Below, piece after piece: positions 1-7,685 of a stretch of DNA of 64,000 nucleotides. Both the position numbers and the translations under genes were made by a program. The notes under the pieces were generated by a model. That model was not told the origin of the DNA and did no database searches. It saw nothing but the letters and a program-made list of their open reading frames with translations. How positions within the stretch are numbered: position 1 is the stretch's first letter; each line of letters opens with the position of its first letter. Origin of the DNA: Actinomycetospora chibensis (GTDB lineage Bacteria > Actinomycetota > Actinomycetes > Mycobacteriales > Pseudonocardiaceae); contig NZ_JAQZAM010000016.1 in NCBI RefSeq assembly GCF_028737215.1, positions 1 to 64,000 on the forward strand, written 5' to 3'.

Positions 1-55
1 CATCGAGGGCCTACCACCCCTGCCCACTTGACAGAAGTGCTCTCCATATCAGCGG

Positions 56-448
56 TCACGACATCCCAGCGAGGTCCCGGAGCACCGCCATCGCCTCGTC
101 GCGGCGCTCCCACGGCACGAACAGGTGGTCGTGGTGGAAGCCGGCGACGGGGTTGGTGCCGATCCCGGCGTCGGCGAGCGCGCGGGTGATCACGGCGAGG
201 AAGCCGACGGCCTCGAGCGCCGACGCCACGCGCAGGGTGATTCCGGCGCAGGGGAACGCGCCGGGCAGGCCGTGGGCGTCTGCGTCATCGGCGGTCACCA
301 CCGCCGAGAGCCCCTCGTCCTCGCGCACCGTGACGAGCGGTGCGAGCCCTTCGGGGAGCTCGGGCACGGAGACGAACACGTAGCGGTCGAGGTGCAGCAC
401 CGGGTCCATTCCGGCGAGCAGTCGGACGGGATCGGTGTCGCCGGGCAT
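56..448 (-). CDS. ACT-domain protein
   Basis: A 130-residue protein made almost only of two short ACT-like modules. The text around residues 10-65 (PVLHLDRYVFVSVPE, then TVREDEGLSAVVTADDA) and the C-terminal half (AGITLRVASALEAVGFLAVIT) follow the small stand-alone ACT proteins usually annotated as amino-acid-binding regulators. No catalytic domain is attached, so a ligand-sensing or partner-binding role is inference. Two ATG codons lie at the 5' end; the second (448) is chosen because a GGGAGG box sits 9 nt before it, whereas it abuts the first (457). The gene lies upstream of nothing visible in its own direction; the sortase gene behind it is separated by a strong terminator. Confidence 0.75.
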   Translation of the reverse strand: MPGDTDPVRLLAGMDPVLHLDRYVFVSVPELPEGLAPLVTVREDEGLSAVVTADDADAHGLPGAFPCAGITLRVASALEAVGFLAVITRALADAGIGTNPVAGFHHDHLFVPWERRDEAMAVLRDLAGMS

Positions 449-490
449 CCGGGGCATCCTCCCGCTCCCGCGTGGCGTCGGTGGAAACGA

Positions 491-530
491 CCGAGGGCCC
501 GGGGCGGTCCTGCTCGCCCCGGGCCCTCGG
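491..530 (-). terminator. Strong intrinsic terminator hairpin
   Basis: A perfect 16-bp GC-rich stem (CCGAGGGCCCGGGGCG at 491-506, its complement at 515-530) with an 8-nt loop. It lies 20 bp past the sortase stop codon and before the ACT gene, so it should end the sortase transcript. No clear U-tract follows, as is common in actinobacteria. Confidence 0.75.
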
Positions 531-550
531 CCGTTGGTCGGACCTGACGG

Positions 551-1165
551 TCAGATGTTCTGCACCTCGACGAAGTCGGCGTAGACGATCACGTTGGAGA
601 GGTACGACCGGGCGCTCCGGTCGTAGTCCCCGCCGCAGGTGATGAGCCGCAGCTGGGGGTTGGCGGTGTCGTTGTAGACCGCGTCCGTCGGGAACGAGTC
701 CTTCGGGATCGTGTCCACCCGCGACACCTCGAACACGGCGCGCTGGCCGTCGGCACGGTCGATGAAGACCTGCGCGCCGGCGACCACGTCCTTGAGGTTC
801 ACGAAGATGCCCGGCTGGCCGCCGCCGTTGACGTGTCCCAGGACGATGCTCGGCCCGATCTCACCCGGCGTCGGACTCTGGTCGAACCACGACGCCTGCA
901 TCGGCTGGGACACCGGCGGCACCTCGAGGCTGCCGTTCTCCTGGAGCCCCGTCGGGACGAGCGACGACTCCGCGGAGATCGACGGCACGGTGACCCGGGT
1001 CGGGGCCGAGGCGGCCAGCGGGGCGGGCGAGTTGAAGCCCGCCGGACCGGACGAGTTCATCCCGACGACCAGGGCCAGGCCCACCAGGACGACGATCAGA
1101 CCGATCGAGATGTTCGTCATCGAGATCCCGGACTTCTGCTCCGGGCCCTTGTCGGTGATGCTCAT
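551..1165 (-). CDS. Class F sortase
   Basis: A 204-residue membrane-anchored transpeptidase of the actinobacterial class F sortases, which join secreted proteins to the cell surface. One transmembrane segment spans about residues 18-36 and is followed by a Pro/Ala linker. The catalytic triad is visible: His111 in VLGHVNG, Cys177 in LITCGG and Arg186 in SARSYLSN. The length is normal for the class. It starts 8 bp after the stop of the upstream secreted repeat protein, so the two are probably one operon and may be enzyme and substrate. That partner has no recognisable LPXTG signal, so the substrate relation is only inferred from position. Confidence 0.88.
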   Translation of the reverse strand: MSITDKGPEQKSGISMTNISIGLIVVLVGLALVVGMNSSGPAGFNSPAPLAASAPTRVTVPSISAESSLVPTGLQENGSLEVPPVSQPMQASWFDQSPTPGEIGPSIVLGHVNGGGQPGIFVNLKDVVAGAQVFIDRADGQRAVFEVSRVDTIPKDSFPTDAVYNDTANPQLRLITCGGDYDRSARSYLSNVIVYADFVEVQNI

Positions 1166-1173
1166 CCGCTCGC

Positions 1174-2022
1174 TCAGTTCCCCGTGTCGACGCCGCCGGA
1201 GGGCACGCGCTTGACCTGCGTCGCGTACACCTCACCGACGGGGCGGTAGTCGTACCAGTAGTGGTTCACCGAGCTGTTGAAGTAGCAGACGGTGCGGGCG
1301 TAGCCGTGGTGGTAGCCGGAGCCGTGGCTGTAGCCAGAGTCGTAGTTGTCGCCCTCGTCGGTCGTGGTGAGGGTGGCGCCGCTCTCGTCGAGGTCGGCGT
1401 CGGTGGCCGCGTCGCCGCCGGAGCCGGAGTCGGTCGGCTCCGCCGACCGGAGGCCCTGGGTGCCGGACAGGCCGCTCGAGCTCACGGACGGGAGCCCTCC
1501 ACCGGAGGTCACCGACGGGATGGAGGAGGTTCCGCCACCACTGCTCGAACCGCCACCGCCGGACGAGGTCCCGCCGCCGGACGAGGTCCCGCCACCGGAT
1601 GAGGTCCCGCCACCGCCGGTGATCGGGCCCGTGGCCGGGTCGAGGGCGTCGTCGAGGGGCGTGTCGGCGGCCGGGTCGGTGGCGGGGTCGAGGGCGTCGT
1701 CGAGGGGCGTGTCGGCGGCCGGGTCGGTGACCGGGTCCGTGACCGGGTCCGTGCCCGGGTCTGTGACGGGATCGAGGACGGGGTCGAGGACGGGGTCGAT
1801 CGGGTTGCTGTCGGTGTCGGTGCTGTCGGTGCCGTCCGTCGAGTTGTCGGTGTTGCCGTCGCCGTTTCCGTCCCGGTTCGGGTGGCCGTGGCTCGACACC
1901 TCGACACAGGCGTCGCCCGAGTAGTAGTCGGTCGCGGACGCCGACCCGACGCCCAGCGAGCCGATGAGCAGCACCCCGGCCCCGAGCACCAGGAACCGGC
2001 GCTGCCTCTCCTGACTGATCAT
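1174..2022 (-). CDS. Secreted Asp/Thr- and Gly/Ser-repeat protein
   Basis: A 282-residue protein with a clear signal peptide (MISQERQRR, then a hydrophobic stretch ending ASA at about residue 30). The mature part is low complexity: a D/T/N-rich stretch, DPVTDP-type repeats with two copies of a 16-residue unit, Gly-Gly-Gly-Thr-Ser-Ser repeats, then a Tyr/His-rich C-terminal region (about residues 235-270) ending VGEVYATQVKRVPSGGVDTGN. No enzyme domain is recognised. The ATG at 2022 is chosen over an earlier in-frame start because GAGAGG precedes it and the signal peptide begins there. It lies immediately before the class F sortase gene. A cell-wall or surface role is inference; no LPXTG motif or C-terminal membrane anchor is seen. 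Confidence 0.7.
   Translation of the reverse strand: MISQERQRRFLVLGAGVLLIGSLGVGSASATDYYSGDACVEVSSHGHPNRDGNGDGNTDNSTDGTDSTDTDSNPIDPVLDPVLDPVTDPGTDPVTDPVTDPAADTPLDDALDPATDPAADTPLDDALDPATGPITGGGGTSSGGGTSSGGGTSSGGGGSSSGGGTSSIPSVTSGGGLPSVSSSGLSGTQGLRSAEPTDSGSGGDAATDADLDESGATLTTTDEGDNYDSGYSHGSGYHHGYARTVCYFNSSVNHYWYDYRPVGEVYATQVKRVPSGGVDTGN
1637..1732. repeat. Two tandem 48-bp repeats inside the secreted protein gene
   Basis: Units at 1637-1684 and 1685-1732 differ at only a few final bases and encode two 16-residue copies (DPAADTPLDDALDPAT type). Shorter GGGTC-based degenerate units follow to about 1780, and an 18-bp Gly/Ser unit is repeated around 1552-1614. Such arrays change length readily. Confidence 0.85.
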
Positions 2023-2150
2023 GTCCTCTCTCCGTCCCCGGCCCTCGCCGGCCCGTTCCGCGTACTGACTGTCGCCCCGTCGACGTTGACCACGTCGCCG
2101 ATCACCCATTCGGTGTTACGTCTGAGTTGCGTCGTGACCAAAGCGTTAGC

Positions 2151-3281
2151 TCACGTGTCGGACAGCACCCTCGGCTGTTGTCCGTGTGCCACTCCGCTCT
2201 CTGCGGGAGCTGCCAGCTCCTCGGGCATCGGCGACGCCTCGGCTACCGGCCGGTGTTCGGGCGTCCGGGCGTCGGGCACCGCCACCCCGACGGGCTGCCG
2301 TGTCGGTTCCGGTGGTTGTTCCAGTGTCGGTTCCGCCGGTGGTGCCGGGGACCTCGGGACGGCGTTCCGGCGACGTCGGCGCACGTGCGCGACGCGGTCG
2401 CGGACCCACGCCAGGAGCTGCTCCGCGCGCTCGGGAGGGAGGAAGGCCAGGTAGAGGGTCACGATGGTCATGCTGAAGAAGCCGACGGCCAGGGTGAGCT
2501 CGATCGACAGGTGGAGGAGCACGCCGATCGCGAGCACGTAGGGCCGTGCCGTCCTGTTCCACACCAGGATGCCCACGGCCAGCTCCCCGGCGAGGGTGCC
2601 GTAGGTGGCCAGCTGGGTGAGCATCAGGGAGTCGGTGACGAACGACGGGACCGGGACACGGCTGACCTCGCCGATCCGGACCGCGTAGGACACCGCCGTG
2701 CCGTCGCGCCAGCGCTCACCGCCCGCCTTCTCCCAGACGGTGGAGACGTAGATGACGCTCAGCTGGATCTGCGCCAGGCGCAGGGCCCACGGTGCCCGCC
2801 GGGGGAAGCTCCACATGTTCTCGCGGTCGGCCCACCACCGGTCCGCCGACACCGCGGAGCCGGCCGGCATGAGGAGCACGTAGAAGGCGACGATCCGCAG
2901 CAGCGCGTCGCCCGCGTTGAAGGCGAGCGGCGCCGAGCGGGTCACCGACATCATCACGACGAACACGACCAGGGCGGCCACACGCGTGCGGAACCCGACG
3001 GTGAGGGCGACGGCGGCGAGCAGGCCGGCGAGCCACATCACCCAGACCATCGGCGTACCGAGAGTGAGGCTGAAGAGCGTCCACCCGCCGGCCGGCAGCT
3101 GGCGGGCCGTGATGACACCGTCCGCACCGAAGAACGGGTCGAGGATCGGGACGAGTGACAGCATCCACGCGGTCGCGACGACGCCGAAGACGATGCGGAG
3201 GACCTCGACCGGCGCGGTCGACTGCGGCGCGAACCAGAAGCGGTCCCAGCCGTCGCGCGCCCGCGTCCATCGCGCGGTCAT
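2151..3281 (-). CDS. HTTM-domain membrane protein
   Basis: A 376-residue polytopic membrane protein of the HTTM family (horizontally transferred transmembrane domain, related to vitamin K-dependent gamma-carboxylase). Family features seen are the N-terminal PVEVLRIVFG helix, FFGADGVI, the DALLRIVAFYVLLMPAG helix with Asp/Arg, the VIYVSTVWEKAGGERWRDGTAVSYA segment and the terminal helix with HLSIELTLAVGFFSM. The C-terminal 80 residues are Pro/Arg-rich and cytoplasmic-looking. The reaction of bacterial HTTM proteins is mostly unknown. Its start overlaps the stop of the upstream single-pass protein by 4 bp (ATGA), so the two are translated together and probably form a complex. Confidence 0.82.
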   Translation of the reverse strand: MTARWTRARDGWDRFWFAPQSTAPVEVLRIVFGVVATAWMLSLVPILDPFFGADGVITARQLPAGGWTLFSLTLGTPMVWVMWLAGLLAAVALTVGFRTRVAALVVFVVMMSVTRSAPLAFNAGDALLRIVAFYVLLMPAGSAVSADRWWADRENMWSFPRRAPWALRLAQIQLSVIYVSTVWEKAGGERWRDGTAVSYAVRIGEVSRVPVPSFVTDSLMLTQLATYGTLAGELAVGILVWNRTARPYVLAIGVLLHLSIELTLAVGFFSMTIVTLYLAFLPPERAEQLLAWVRDRVAHVRRRRRNAVPRSPAPPAEPTLEQPPEPTRQPVGVAVPDARTPEHRPVAEASPMPEELAAPAESGVAHGQQPRVLSDT

Positions 3282-3868
3282 CGCCGACCCACCGGGGTCG
3301 TGAAGAACGGGATCTCCCGCCAGGTCCCCTCGTCAGGGCCTGGGCCGGGCGGCAGGTTCTGGCGGTTCTGACGGACCAGCGTCACGCGGAGCGGCTCGTG
3401 CCCTGCCGCGCGGTCCTGGTCGGCGATCCAGCCCGCGAACGCCACGCGCTCGCGCTCGGCCGTGCGCTTCCTCCAGAGCTGCTCGGCGTACTTGCGCCAG
3501 CGGTAGTCCCAGTACTCGGTGATCCCACTGCCGCCCTCCATCGGGTAGACGCCGACGGTGCCGTCCGTGCGGTCGACCCGAGCAACGACCTCGTTGGTGG
3601 TGGTCGGCGGGCTGGGGGAGAACACGCCCCACCCCTGGTCGACGCCGGACGCGAGCAGGAAGGGTCGCGTCACGTCGCGCAGCTCCTCACGGAGCTCGGA
3701 CCTCGGCGCGACGCTCGCGAGCATCCCCAGGAGGACGAGCACGATCAGTGCCGAGAGGCCGAGGCGTCTGCCCCGGCTCATCGAGGGTGCGGTGTCTCCA
3801 GCCCCGTCTTCGCCTCCGGAGGGGGACGCCGCACCCGGGGCATCCGGCTCCTGGGTCGTCGTGACCAT
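3278..3868 (-). CDS. Single-pass membrane partner of HTTM protein
   Basis: A 196-residue protein with a Pro/Gly-rich cytoplasmic N-terminus, one transmembrane helix (LGLSALIVLVLLGMLASVAP) and a globular outside part containing GWGVFSPSP, EYWDYRWRKYAEQLWRK and WIADQD. This layout matches the small companion proteins commonly encoded with HTTM genes; I recognise the pairing, not a function. The ATG at 3868 is preferred over an ATG 21 bp upstream because a purine run precedes it. It is the first gene of the two-gene operon and is divergent from the secreted Met/His-rich protein at 3996. Confidence 0.65.
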   Translation of the reverse strand: MVTTTQEPDAPGAASPSGGEDGAGDTAPSMSRGRRLGLSALIVLVLLGMLASVAPRSELREELRDVTRPFLLASGVDQGWGVFSPSPPTTTNEVVARVDRTDGTVGVYPMEGGSGITEYWDYRWRKYAEQLWRKRTAERERVAFAGWIADQDRAAGHEPLRVTLVRQNRQNLPPGPGPDEGTWREIPFFTTPVGRR

Positions 3869-3958
3869 GTTCCCCCGACCTCTCCACACCCGCGTGTCGT
3901 CGGAAGAGGAATCGGCGGAACGCGCTGAGCGTTACGGCGCAGTCGTCGCCTCGCTCAT

Positions 3959-3988
3959 CTCATCAACCGCTGAGGTGTCACCTACGCT
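3959..3988 (+). promoter_or_regulatory. Shared 20-bp operator-like motif and -10 box
   Basis: CTCATCAACCGCTGAGGTGT at 3959-3978 matches 18 of 20 bases with a motif at 13893-13912 in front of cbtB. The core is an inverted repeat AyCTCA-N8-TGAGGT. A -10 box TACGCT follows at 3983-3988 and ends 7 nt before the GTG start at 3996, so the transcript is probably leaderless. Confidence 0.55.
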
Positions 3989-3995
3989 GTGCTGC

Positions 3996-5459
3996 GTGAT
4001 CGCGCAGCGAGGCCGGACCTGCGCTCTGCTCGTCCTGCTGGCCGCACTCCTCGCTGTCCTCGCCCCCGTGGCGTCCGCGCACGAGTCCACCCCGGTCGGC
4101 GTCCAGCGCGTCGAGCTCTCCCTCGGCGCACGCACGCTCGCCCTCACGATCACCGCGCCGCCCGAGGGCGGCGGGCGCATGCCGGTGGTGGTGCTCCCTC
4201 GCGGCGACGCGCCCCCGGGCGACGTCACGCTCGCGGCCGTCCGCCCGGGCGGGGACCCGGCAGCGGCGCCGGTCGTCGTGCCCGCGGCGCCCGTCGGGCA
4301 ACCGCACGAGGTGGTCCTGTCGGCCGACGGGATCGGCGCCTGGGAGATCACGGTCGCCGACGGGTCGACCGTCGCCCGGGTCCCGATCACCGTTGCCGCT
4401 CCCGGCCCGACGCCCGGCTGGGTGTGGGCGGTGCGGATCGGCGCCGCGCTCGGCGTCATCGCGCTGATCGCGGCGCTGGCCCCGAGCGTGCGACAGCGTC
4501 CCCGCCTGGCCCTCGCCCTCGGCGCCGTCGCACTCGTCGGTGTCACGGTCGCCGTGACGGCCGCGTCGACCGCGCCGACGACGTCGCCGGCGCCCTCCGC
4601 GACGCCGGTCGACGAAGCGGCGCCCCCCGCCGGGGGCCACGCGGGTCACGGCGGCGGCGCCATGCCCGACATGCCAGGGATGGCGGCGGCGGACATGCCG
4701 GCGACGGGTCCCGGCGCCGTCGTCGTCACGGCGCGGACCGGCCCGGGCGCGCAGGTCGGCGCCCCGACCGACCTCGTGCTCGACCTCACCGACGGCTCCA
4801 CCGGCGCCGTGGTCGACGACCTCACGATCCACGACGACGCCCCGATCCACCTCGCGGTGATGGGGCCCGACGGCTCGCTCGCCCACGTCCACCCGGTCCG
4901 CGTCGCACCCGGTCGCTACGTGGTCCGCGTGCAGCCGGCGACGGGCGGGCGTTACGGCGTCTTCGCCGAGATGGAGCGGGCCGGGGACGGCGGCCACCAG
5001 GTCGCCCGCACCGCGTTCGACGTGGCGGGACCCGCGGCTCCGGCGACCCCGGCCGCCCCGGGCGGGGGGATCCGCCAGGTCGCCGGCATGGACGCCGAGG
5101 TGACCGCCCCGGCGGCCGTGGCCGGCCGCCCCACCCGCGTGTCCGTCGCTTTCACCCGGGACGGAGGCGTTCCGGTGACCGACCTCCAGGGCTGGCTGGG
5201 CATGGGCGGCCACCTGATGCTGCTCGGCCCGGGGAACGCCGGGACGCCGACCCCGTCCGACCCGTCGTCGGCATTCGGCCACGTCCACGACATGAGCGCG
5301 GCGGGCCCCGCCGGCACGTACGGCCCGCAGGTCGGCTTCGACTACACCTTCCCCCGCGCCGGTCGCTACGCGCTGTGGGTCCAGGTGCAGCGCGACTGGC
5401 AGGTCCTGACCGTGCCGGTGACGGTCGACGTCGCGGCCGGGTCGGCGCCGACGCCGTGA
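3996..5459 (+). CDS. Secreted/membrane Met- and His-rich protein with two YtkA-like domains
   Basis: A 487-residue exported protein. A signal peptide (ALLVLLAALLAVLAPVASAHE) is followed by a beta-rich domain (about 30-140), two closely spaced hydrophobic helices (WVWAVRIGAALGVIALIAAL and LALALGAVALVGVTVAVTA), a His/Met-rich linker with HAGHGG and MPDMPGMAAADMP, and two beta-sandwich modules containing HLAVMGPDGSLAHVHP and GGHLMLLGP with FGHVHDM. The Met/His clusters suggest binding of copper or another soft metal at the cell surface; this is inference. The GTG at 3996 is chosen because the signal peptide begins there and a -10 box lies 7 nt upstream. It shares a regulatory motif with cbtBA. 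It ends back to back with the SRPBCC gene. Confidence 0.65.
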   Translation: MIAQRGRTCALLVLLAALLAVLAPVASAHESTPVGVQRVELSLGARTLALTITAPPEGGGRMPVVVLPRGDAPPGDVTLAAVRPGGDPAAAPVVVPAAPVGQPHEVVLSADGIGAWEITVADGSTVARVPITVAAPGPTPGWVWAVRIGAALGVIALIAALAPSVRQRPRLALALGAVALVGVTVAVTAASTAPTTSPAPSATPVDEAAPPAGGHAGHGGGAMPDMPGMAAADMPATGPGAVVVTARTGPGAQVGAPTDLVLDLTDGSTGAVVDDLTIHDDAPIHLAVMGPDGSLAHVHPVRVAPGRYVVRVQPATGGRYGVFAEMERAGDGGHQVARTAFDVAGPAAPATPAAPGGGIRQVAGMDAEVTAPAAVAGRPTRVSVAFTRDGGVPVTDLQGWLGMGGHLMLLGPGNAGTPTPSDPSSAFGHVHDMSAAGPAGTYGPQVGFDYTFPRAGRYALWVQVQRDWQVLTVPVTVDVAAGSAPTP

Positions 5460-5936
5460 TCACCGCCCGGCGAAGTGGCGGACGAGGCGACGCTGGCGGT
5501 GGTCGAAGAAGGCCGCGACGACCGGCCGCAGCACCGGCCCCGCCCACGTCAGGAACGCCCGCGGCTCGAAGGCCACGCGGTCGGTGATCGTCGTGGCGCC
5601 GCCGGGACCGGGCAGCACGGTCCGCTCGTGGATCCAGCGCCGCATCGAGGCCATCGTCGACTCCTCGAGGAAGCGTCGTCCCGGCTCCAGTTCGGTGATC
5701 ACGAGGTCGTCGTGGTCGAACGGGATGAGCCCGAACAGCCGCAACCGGGCGCGTCCGAGGGGCTCGCCCACCCGGACGGCGTCGATGCTGTGGACGTCCG
5801 CGTCGGGCGGGAGCGACATCGCCATCCACGGCCGCATCTCGTCGTTGATGCCCTCCGGGGTGACTACGCGCCGCCACACGGTGTCGGTGTCCGCAGGCAC
5901 GAGCGAGGACTGCACGAAGGTCCACACCCCGCCCAT
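5460..5936 (-). CDS. SRPBCC-family protein
   Basis: A 158-residue protein of the START/polyketide-cyclase-like (SRPBCC) fold, which forms a deep hydrophobic ligand pocket. Family marks are the N-terminal strand VQSSLVPADTDTVWRRV, the loop SRRFLEEST-like GRRFLEESTMASMRRWIHERTV and the C-terminal helix PVVAAFFDHRQRRLVRHFA. No ligand can be named. The ATG at 5936 gives the usual domain length. Its stop codon touches the stop of the opposing secreted-protein gene with no bases between. Confidence 0.75.
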   Translation of the reverse strand: MGGVWTFVQSSLVPADTDTVWRRVVTPEGINDEMRPWMAMSLPPDADVHSIDAVRVGEPLGRARLRLFGLIPFDHDDLVITELEPGRRFLEESTMASMRRWIHERTVLPGPGGATTITDRVAFEPRAFLTWAGPVLRPVVAAFFDHRQRRLVRHFAGR

Positions 5937-5996
5937 CTTCAGGATGTGACGCCCGCCGTCTCGGCGGGGGTGACCCGGCGTGAGAGCGTGCGTGCC

Positions 5997-6752
5997 GTGC
6001 GGAGGGTGCAGGTGGTCGGGATCGGGCTGGGCGACCCGGGTCAGCTGACCCTGGACGCGGTGGAGGCGCTCGGCGGGGTCGACGTGGTGGTGCTCCTGCA
6101 CAAGCCCGGACCCGCCGACGAGCTGACCGCGATCCGGTCGGCGATCGTCGAGCGGTTCGCGCCGCAGGCGCGGGTGGTCGAGCGCGACGACGCCGTGCGC
6201 GACCGCGCCTCCGCCGACTACGAGGGCGCCACCGAGCGCTGGCGCGACGAGCGCGCGGCCCTCTACGAGCAGACCCTGCTCGACGAGGTGCCCGACGGCG
6301 GCTCCTGCGGCCTGCTCGTGTGGGGCGACCCGGCGATCTACGACGGCACCGTCGAGATGCTCCACCGCCTCGACGCCCGGGGCCGGGTGGCCCTCGACTG
6401 GCGGGTGGTGCCCGGCCTCGGGGCGCCGTCGGTGCTCGCCGCGGCGCACCGGACGACGCTGACCCGCACCGCGCGCGCCGCCACGATCACGCCGGCGCGC
6501 CGCGTCCTCGACGACAGCGTGGACTCCGGCGAGGCCGACCTCGTCGTCATGCTCGACGGGTCGAAGGCCCACGGGCTCGAGCACCTGCCCGACGACGCGA
6601 CCGTCTACTGGGGCGCCTACGTGGGCACCGGCGACGAGGTGCTGATCTCGGGGCGCGTCGGTGACGTGCGCGAGGAGATCCTCGCGGCCCGCGTCGAGCA
6701 CCGGGAGCGCAAGGGCTGGCTGATGGACACCTACCTGGTGCGCCGCGCGTAG
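5997..6752 (+). CDS. cobF: Precorrin-6A synthase (deacetylating), CobF
   Basis: A 251-residue tetrapyrrole methylase acting in aerobic cobalamin synthesis: CobF methylates C-1 of precorrin-5 from S-adenosylmethionine with loss of acetate. The family N-terminus VVGIGLGDPGQLTL, the VLLHKPGPADEL segment, YEGATERWRDERAALYE, GLLVWGDPAIYDGT and the late PDDATVYWGAYVGTGDE stretch all fit. Four in-frame GTG codons occur; 5997 is chosen because it places VRRVQVVGIG at the usual N-terminus and has GAGAG about 11 nt upstream. No other corrin-ring genes are in the window; the nearby cobalt transporter cbtBA supplies a functional link. Its 3' end overlaps the convergent ankyrin gene by 22 bp. Confidence 0.9.
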   Translation: MRRVQVVGIGLGDPGQLTLDAVEALGGVDVVVLLHKPGPADELTAIRSAIVERFAPQARVVERDDAVRDRASADYEGATERWRDERAALYEQTLLDEVPDGGSCGLLVWGDPAIYDGTVEMLHRLDARGRVALDWRVVPGLGAPSVLAAAHRTTLTRTARAATITPARRVLDDSVDSGEADLVVMLDGSKAHGLEHLPDDATVYWGAYVGTGDEVLISGRVGDVREEILAARVEHRERKGWLMDTYLVRRA

Positions 6753-7060
6753 GACGGTTCCGGGGGCCGCAGGCTCCGCGCGGGCGCCCCGCCCAGGGTG
6801 CGCAGCCACCGGGCGATGTCGTCTGCTCCGCCCTCGACGGCGGCGTCCAGGGGCGTCCCGTCGTCCGCGGGCTGACAGCGGTTCAGCTCCGCCCCGTGCC
6901 GCAGGAGGATCTCCGCGCACCCCCGGTGCCCGTGGCGGCAGGCACTCCAGAAAGCGACGTCGATCTCGTCCCAGCCGGGCGTGGGGGAGAGGTGCAGGAG
7001 CGCGGTGACGGTGTCGTCGAGACCCGTCGCCGCGGCGTCGACGAGGGTGACTGGCTTCAC
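6731..7060 (-). CDS. Ankyrin-repeat protein
   Basis: A 109-residue protein with about three ankyrin repeats: LVDAAATGLDDTVTALLHLSP, then DVAFWSACRHGHRGCAEILLRHGAELN and DGTPLDAAVEGGADDIARWLRTLGG. These helix-loop-helix units mediate protein binding and imply no catalysis. The last 15 residues run antisense over the end of cobF. It sits 6 bp upstream-side of the histidine-phosphatase-like gene but reads away from the ABC operon end, so co-transcription from that operon is possible. Confidence 0.8.
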   Translation of the reverse strand: MKPVTLVDAAATGLDDTVTALLHLSPTPGWDEIDVAFWSACRHGHRGCAEILLRHGAELNRCQPADDGTPLDAAVEGGADDIARWLRTLGGAPARSLRPPEPSYARRTR

Positions 7061-7066
7061 ACTACG

Positions 7067-7675
7067 TCAGTGTGGGCGATCCGGACCGGGCTCGCGAATC
7101 GACGGCACACAACCGGCCGCCCCGAGCGAGCGCAGGTTCCACCGCCCGCTGCGTCCGGTGAGCACGGCGAGGGTCAGCGGGGCGACGTCCACACGCCACG
7201 CCCCCGCCGGCCCGGCCCCGAGCGTGTGGGCGACGGCGGCCCGCACGACGGGCGGGTCGACGACGGCGAGGCCGACGGAGCGTTCGTCGCCCGGCAGGCC
7301 GTCCATCCACCCGGCGACGCGGTCGACGAGGGCCCACAACGATTCACCGCCGGGCGGCCCGGCCTCGGCGTCGGTCATCCAGGCCTGCAGCGCGGCGGGG
7401 TCCTCGGCGGCCAGCTCGGCGGGGGACCGCCCGGCCCAGGCCCCGGGGTCGGGCCCGGCCGGGGCGTCGCCGTCGGGTTCCCGGCCCGGCAGCGCGAGCG
7501 CCGTCGTAGCCCGGCACCGGGCCGACGGCGCGCACCACAGGAGGTCCGGCTCCCGGAGTCGTCCCGCGAGCTCCCCCGCCGTACGCCGGCCCCCGGCGTC
7601 GAGCGGCTCGTCGCGCGGGAAGCGGGCGGCCCGGGACGCCTCGGTGGCGGCGTGGGCGAGCAGGTGCAGTCGCAC
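7067..7675 (-). CDS. Degenerate histidine-phosphatase-family protein
   Basis: A 202-residue member of the histidine phosphatase (phosphoglycerate mutase-like) fold, similar in layout to the phosphatases found near cobalamin and cobalt genes. The N-terminus VRLHLLAHAATEASR and the FPRDEPLDAGGRRTAGELAGRL segment show the family. The key RHG motif reads A7-H8-A9, so its Arg is lost, and the second catalytic His site (usually TH-P-x-V-x-R) reads VVDPPVVR, with Asp in place of His. Classic phosphatase activity is therefore doubtful. The GTG at 7675 matches the family start. It begins 10 bp after the fused permease gene and is probably the last gene of the ABC operon. Confidence 0.75.
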   Translation of the reverse strand: MRLHLLAHAATEASRAARFPRDEPLDAGGRRTAGELAGRLREPDLLWCAPSARCRATTALALPGREPDGDAPAGPDPGAWAGRSPAELAAEDPAALQAWMTDAEAGPPGGESLWALVDRVAGWMDGLPGDERSVGLAVVDPPVVRAAVAHTLGAGPAGAWRVDVAPLTLAVLTGRSGRWNLRSLGAAGCVPSIREPGPDRPH

Positions 7676-7685
7676 GCGTGCCTTC

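Noticed and set aside
28-52. TTGACA near the window start as a promoter
   Set aside because: No TANNNT box lies at 16-19 bp spacing and no gene begins downstream on that strand.
1552-1732. CRISPR-like repeats
   Set aside because: The units are contiguous, in frame and encode Gly/Ser and Asp/Pro repeats of a secreted protein; there are no unique spacers.
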